Shown piece after piece: positions 6,850 to 9,806 of a stretch of DNA of 9,806 nt. The stretch's first letter is position 1, and each line of letters begins with the position of its first letter. The position numbers and the translations under genes are program-made. This DNA is from Candidatus Omnitrophota bacterium (lineage in GTDB: Bacteria; Omnitrophota; Gorgyraeia; 2-01-FULL-45-10), in the NCBI GenBank assembly GCA_026387135.1, contig JAPLMH010000037.1, forward strand, positions 1 through 9,806, given 5' to 3'. Below the pieces are notes generated by a model. It saw only the letters and a program-made list of their open reading frames with translations. It searched no databases and was not told the DNA's origin.

Positions 6850-8025
6850 ATGAAGATACTATATTTCGATTGCTTCAGCGGGATAGCCGGGGACATGGTG
6901 CTCGGCGCTCTGATAGACGCCGGTCTTGACGTAAACGTCCTGATAAGAGACCTCAAGAAGCTGAAGATAAAAGGCTATGAGATCAGGGCCGCGAAAGTGA
7001 TGCGTAAAGCGTTATCCGGAACGAAGCTCGATGTTGTAGTGAAGAACGAGCCTCGAGCGCACTCTCACAGATCTCTTGTCGAGATATTGAAGCTTATAGA
7101 CGACAGTACCTTAAAGAGCGCAGTAAAAGAGAGCGCGAAGAAGATATTCAATATAATAGGCAAGGCCGAGTCGAAGATACACGGCATCAGCGATAAGAAG
7201 AAGCTGCATCTCCACGAGCTGGGCGATATCGACTCGATAGTCGACATAGTGGGCGTTGCCATAGCCATAGATGCGCTTGAAATAGATGAGATATACTCAT
7301 CGACGGTGAGTTTCGGCAGGACTATCCTAAACACTAAAGGAGGCGTTCTTCCCTCGCCAAGCCCCGCGAGTCTCGAGATATTAAAAGGCGTGCCGGTCAA
7401 AGTGTCCGGAATAGATTCGGAACTCGTAACTCCCACGGGAGCCGGTATATTAAGAGCTCTTTCTAAAGGATTCGGCGATATGCCGCAGATGAAGGTGTCC
7501 AAGATAGGTTATGGCGCAGGGACGAAGGAGTTGGGCGAGATACCTAATATGCTGAGGGTGATGATCGGCGAGGGTGTTGAAGCATACGAAAAAGATAAAG
7601 CCTTCGTTATCGAGACAAATATCGACGATATGAATCCGCAGAACTTTGAATATCTCTTTGAGAAGCTTTTGAAAGAGGGCGCATTGGATGCGTTTACCAC
7701 TACCGTGCAGATGAAGAAGTCGAGACCTGCTTTTAAGCTGACCGTCCTGTGTGACCGGTCAAAATTAGAAAAACTCTGCTCCATTATATTTACGGAGACT
7801 ACTTCCATCGGCATAAGGTACTACGGGGTAGACAGGTTCAAGCTGAAGCGCGAGATGGTGAAGGTCAATACGAGATACGGGAATATCAAAGTAAAATTGA
7901 GCAGAGGCCCAAATGACATATTGACCGTATCTCCCGAATATGATGAATGCGTAGTATTGGCGAGGAAAAAAGGCGTGCCGCTAAAGAGGGTATATGAAGA
8001 AGCCAGAAAGGCCGTAGGGGTATGA
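6850..8025 (+). CDS. larC: Nickel-pincer cofactor nickel chelatase LarC, single uninterrupted frame
   Basis: LarC inserts nickel into the sulfur-loaded pyridinium mononucleotide, hydrolysing CTP, as the last step of nickel-pincer cofactor assembly. The 391 residues are full length. The N-terminus is LYFDCFSGIAGDM (4-16). A short His-containing stretch (H71, H73) replaces the long polyhistidine run seen in some homologues. H120 and H122 are in HLHELG, followed by DSIVDIVG (128-135). TPTGAGILRA is at 194-203. The C-terminal half has ETNIDDMNPQ (255-264) and VQMKKSRPA (286-294). In Lactiplantibacillus larC is split into larC1 and larC2 and joined by programmed frameshifting; here the frame is continuous, so no recoding is needed. 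Its partner LarE (the sulfur donor) and the client LarA are not in the window. Confidence 0.95.
   Translation: MKILYFDCFSGIAGDMVLGALIDAGLDVNVLIRDLKKLKIKGYEIRAAKVMRKALSGTKLDVVVKNEPRAHSHRSLVEILKLIDDSTLKSAVKESAKKIFNIIGKAESKIHGISDKKKLHLHELGDIDSIVDIVGVAIAIDALEIDEIYSSTVSFGRTILNTKGGVLPSPSPASLEILKGVPVKVSGIDSELVTPTGAGILRALSKGFGDMPQMKVSKIGYGAGTKELGEIPNMLRVMIGEGVEAYEKDKAFVIETNIDDMNPQNFEYLFEKLLKEGALDAFTTTVQMKKSRPAFKLTVLCDRSKLEKLCSIIFTETTSIGIRYYGVDRFKLKREMVKVNTRYGNIKVKLSRGPNDILTVSPEYDECVVLARKKGVPLKRVYEEARKAVGV
8016..8020 (+). promoter_or_regulatory. Ribosome binding site for the PDZ protein gene
   Basis: AGGGG ends 6 bases before the ATG at 8027, inside the last codons of larC. It supports ATG 8027 as the start, one base after the larC stop. 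Confidence 0.55.
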
Positions 8026-8026
8026 T

Positions 8027-8995
8027 ATGATCGATAGGAGAAGCTGCTTTTTATTAATTATAATTTTGATCTGTGGGTTGTGGATCGCGGAGAGCGTACT
8101 CTGTGACACCATCTACACAAAAGACGGAAAAGAGCTCAAGGGCATCATAATAGAAGACTATAGGGATAGGATCATATTCTCTACGATAGACGGCCAGGTC
8201 ACCGTCATGAAATCCGATGTGAAGGAATTATATTTCGATACAGAGGAGCAGAACCTGATAAAGCTCGCCGAACAGGCCAGAGACAAGAACGATTACATAA
8301 AAGCTTTTGTCTACTACGATAAGGCGTTCAAAATGAACCCGAACTCAAAGGTCGCCAAGGACGGTATAGTCTTTTTGCAGGGGTACCTCTTCAAAAAGGA
8401 TATGTCGCAGAAGGAAGAAGTTGTCAGGCGCCATAATGAGTTTGAACAAAGGGGCCAGGTCTCCGCGATAAAAAGCGACGAGGATCAGTTCAATGACGAC
8501 CTGAAGAGGCTGCGGACAGAAGCCGGCATAACTTTGATGACGACGGACGCGGTCACAAGAATAGAAAGCGTCAGGCCGGGTTCATCGGCCGATAGCGCTG
8601 GCATCAAGAGTGGAGATGTGCTGGTCGCTATATGGGGCCGGCTTGTCGGATACATGTCCTTAAAGGAAGTAGTCGAGACGCTGTTGGAAAAGAACTCTCT
8701 GGAGACCAAGATATCTCTGGAGCGCAATACCACAGTAAAAGTAAGGAGAAGCGATTCCATAGGAGCCACACTATCTATGCAGTTCGACGGCCTGACGATA
8801 TCGGCCGTCAATGAGGGCTCCACCGCGGCCGAAGCAGGACTAATGCCCAACGATATCATCACCGCAATAAACGGCAATTCAACGCGCTATATGCCGCTAA
8901 AGAAGGCTATCGCGTTGATCAAGAGATCAAGAGACGGCAAAGTCAACCTGACCATAAGAAAAGAGATGGTCATGTGGGGAAAGGGAGGGATGTAA
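8027..8995 (+). CDS. Exported TPR and tandem-PDZ protein
   Basis: This 322-residue protein is not a named family that I recognise. Residues 7-25 form a hydrophobic signal peptide. C26 follows VL, which is a poor lipobox, so it is more likely a periplasmic or anchored protein than a lipoprotein. Residues 27-71 are a small beta-rich domain (IYTKDGKELKGII... DVKELYFD) of a kind often found in exported proteins of uncultured bacteria. Residues 75-120 look like about one TPR unit (AEQARDKNDYIKAFVYYDKA). Two PDZ-like domains follow, about 160-240 and 243-311. They share a pattern: GSSADSAGIKSGDVLVAIWG with YMSLKE, then GSTAAEAGLMPNDIITAING with YMPLKK. No protease domain is present, so it is probably a scaffold or an adaptor for envelope proteins, possibly including the exported proteases encoded nearby. 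Confidence 0.8.
   Translation: MIDRRSCFLLIIILICGLWIAESVLCDTIYTKDGKELKGIIIEDYRDRIIFSTIDGQVTVMKSDVKELYFDTEEQNLIKLAEQARDKNDYIKAFVYYDKAFKMNPNSKVAKDGIVFLQGYLFKKDMSQKEEVVRRHNEFEQRGQVSAIKSDEDQFNDDLKRLRTEAGITLMTTDAVTRIESVRPGSSADSAGIKSGDVLVAIWGRLVGYMSLKEVVETLLEKNSLETKISLERNTTVKVRRSDSIGATLSMQFDGLTISAVNEGSTAAEAGLMPNDIITAINGNSTRYMPLKKAIALIKRSRDGKVNLTIRKEMVMWGKGGM
8983..8988 (+). promoter_or_regulatory. Ribosome binding site choosing the start at 8998
   Basis: GGGAGG lies 9 bases before ATG 8998. A longer open frame begins at GTG 8974, but that start would place the site inside the coding region and overlap the upstream gene by 22 bases. Confidence 0.65.
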
Positions 8996-8997
8996 CG

Positions 8998-9594
8998 ATG
9001 AAACAAGGCGCTACTTATAAAAGAACGCAATACCTTATAGCTACAAAGTTCCAGTTAAAGTATGTGGGATTGATATTGCTGCTCGTATCTTTGACGGCCA
9101 TACTCTGTTCGTACGTCATATATTACACCATGATGCTTACGATGGGCGATAAGCTGGCCAACGTATATCCTCAAGGAAGGCTCATATCGATAGTGGATAT
9201 GGTGAACGGCAGGATACTTTTGACAATGCTCCTGATCACGCCTCTCGTAGTGATAATAGGAATATATGCTTCGCATAAGATAGCAGGTCCCATCTACAGG
9301 ATCGAGAAGTTTCTCAACTCGATGGCGGGCGGCGACCTCTCGATGTCTTTGACTTTAAGAAAGAACGACGAACTCACATCTCTTGCCACCGGGATAAACA
9401 AGGTGATCGAAAGCGTAAAGGAGGCCGTGAAGAAAGAGCGCTCCGCGATCAGTAGCATATCCATGTCTATGGAAGGCTTAAGAAGGATCGCAACATCCAA
9501 GCCCATCAATCACGCCGCATTGGATAAAGCGCTGGATAAACTTAACGAAGAAGTCTCCGTCGTGAGAAGAGAGGTGGAGAAGTATAAGATTTGA
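8998..9594 (+). CDS. Two-TM HAMP-domain membrane protein without output domain
   Basis: The protein is 198 residues from ATG 8998. TM1 is at about 22-46 and TM2 at about 72-93, separated by a short extracytoplasmic loop of about 25 residues that is too small for a classic sensor domain. A HAMP domain follows (about 91-143): the KIAGPIYRIEKFL entry motif with its conserved GP, then GGDLS and NDELTSLATGIN. The rest (about 140-198) is an amphipathic helix that is probably coiled coil and ends at the stop. No histidine kinase, methyl-accepting or cyclase domain is attached. Such stand-alone HAMP proteins may signal to a separate partner or sense membrane state. The gene begins 2 bases after the double-PDZ gene and overlaps the next start by one base, so they are likely made together. 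Confidence 0.86.
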   Translation: MKQGATYKRTQYLIATKFQLKYVGLILLLVSLTAILCSYVIYYTMMLTMGDKLANVYPQGRLISIVDMVNGRILLTMLLITPLVVIIGIYASHKIAGPIYRIEKFLNSMAGGDLSMSLTLRKNDELTSLATGINKVIESVKEAVKKERSAISSISMSMEGLRRIATSKPINHAALDKALDKLNEEVSVVRREVEKYKI

Positions 9595-9806
9595 TGAATA
9601 ATCTAAAGAAGATACTCGCTTTAATAGTTACAATACTCTCACTTGCTGCAAATGCATTTGCGTATAGCACTCCCTATGAATTGGCAAGCAACGAGAAGAG
9701 CGTAGAAAAAGTTGCAGCTTGGATTATAAATAATATACGGTATAGAGCAGAGTCTTCTGACGATTGGCAAAAATCAGAAGAAACGCTCAGATTGGGAACG
9801 GGTGAC
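9594..9806 (+). CDS. Exported transglutaminase-like protein, 3' end cut off
   Basis: The ATG at 9594-9596 overlaps the TGA of the HAMP gene by one base, and the frame stays open to the window end (71 residues). Residues 1-23 form a clear signal peptide (K5-K6, hydrophobic core, ANAFA cleavage site before Y24). The mature part has VAAWIINNIRYR (40-51) and then WQKSEETLRLGTGD (58-71). This resembles the segment that precedes the catalytic cysteine in transglutaminase-like cysteine peptidases (usually ...GxGDC...). The expected cysteine would be residue 72, just beyond the window, so catalytic status cannot be checked. GC content is about 39% here (83 of 213 bases), lower than neighbouring genes. 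No strong ribosome site is seen; coupling to the HAMP gene is likely. Confidence 0.75.
   Translation, partial: MNNLKKILALIVTILSLAANAFAYSTPYELASNEKSVEKVAAWIINNIRYRAESSDDWQKSEETLRLGTGD

Noticed and set aside
6850..8025. Programmed frameshift in larC, as in Lactiplantibacillus
   Set aside because: The frame is continuous from start to stop with both N- and C-terminal family motifs, so no recoding is needed.
8097..8107. Lipoprotein lipobox before C26 of the double-PDZ protein
   Set aside because: The residue before the cysteine is Leu, whereas a lipobox needs Gly, Ala or Ser there; an ordinary signal peptide or anchor fits better.
8974..8997. Upstream GTG start for the HAMP protein
   Set aside because: It would overlap the PDZ gene by 22 bases and swallow the GGGAGG ribosome site that fits ATG 8998.

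Overview
The window is a dense, one-strand bacterial operon-like block. Eleven genes (nine complete, plus gatB cut at its 5' end and a transglutaminase-like gene cut at its 3' end) all read left to right on the + strand. Junctions range from an 8-base overlap to a 16-base gap, so there is no non-coding stretch long enough for an obvious terminator or promoter. I see no tRNA, rRNA, CRISPR array, insertion sequence or phage gene.

The organism is a bacterium that uses the indirect amidotransferase route (GatCAB) for Gln-tRNA and/or Asn-tRNA. Composition is near 50% GC by eye, with heavy use of ATA for Ile and AGA/AGG for Arg. The mix of an envelope protease, a divergent polysaccharide deacetylase, a bactofilin, a membrane-anchored helix-turn-helix protein, LarB/LarC, PDZ and HAMP proteins suggests an uncultured Gram-negative-type lineage such as Omnitrophota. 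That placement is inference, not proof.

Layout: (1) 1-1431, gatB, lacking only its first few codons. (2) 1438-3542, an S41 carboxy-terminal processing protease followed by a YibQ-type divergent polysaccharide deacetylase, a pair also known side by side in Proteobacteria. (3) 3544-5218, tsaD (tRNA t6A synthesis) overlapping an MgtC/SapB membrane protein. (4) 5235-6165, a bactofilin carrying a C-terminal MerR/excisionase-like helix-turn-helix, directly followed by a small protein with a similar helix-turn-helix at its N-terminus and a single membrane segment at its extreme C-terminus. (5) 6171-8025, larB and larC for the nickel-pincer nucleotide cofactor, with no larA or larE in view. (6) 8027-9806, a secreted or periplasmic TPR plus double-PDZ protein, a two-TM HAMP protein with no output domain, and the start of an exported transglutaminase-like protein cut just before its expected catalytic cysteine.

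The genes mix translation housekeeping (gatB, tsaD), envelope proteolysis and wall metabolism, cytoskeleton and nickel cofactor assembly. The tight packing implies co-transcription and translational coupling, but not necessarily one shared pathway. The most unusual part is the bactofilin-HTH plus tail-anchored HTH pair at 5235-6165, which looks like a cytoskeleton/membrane module built on a shared DNA-binding-type fold.
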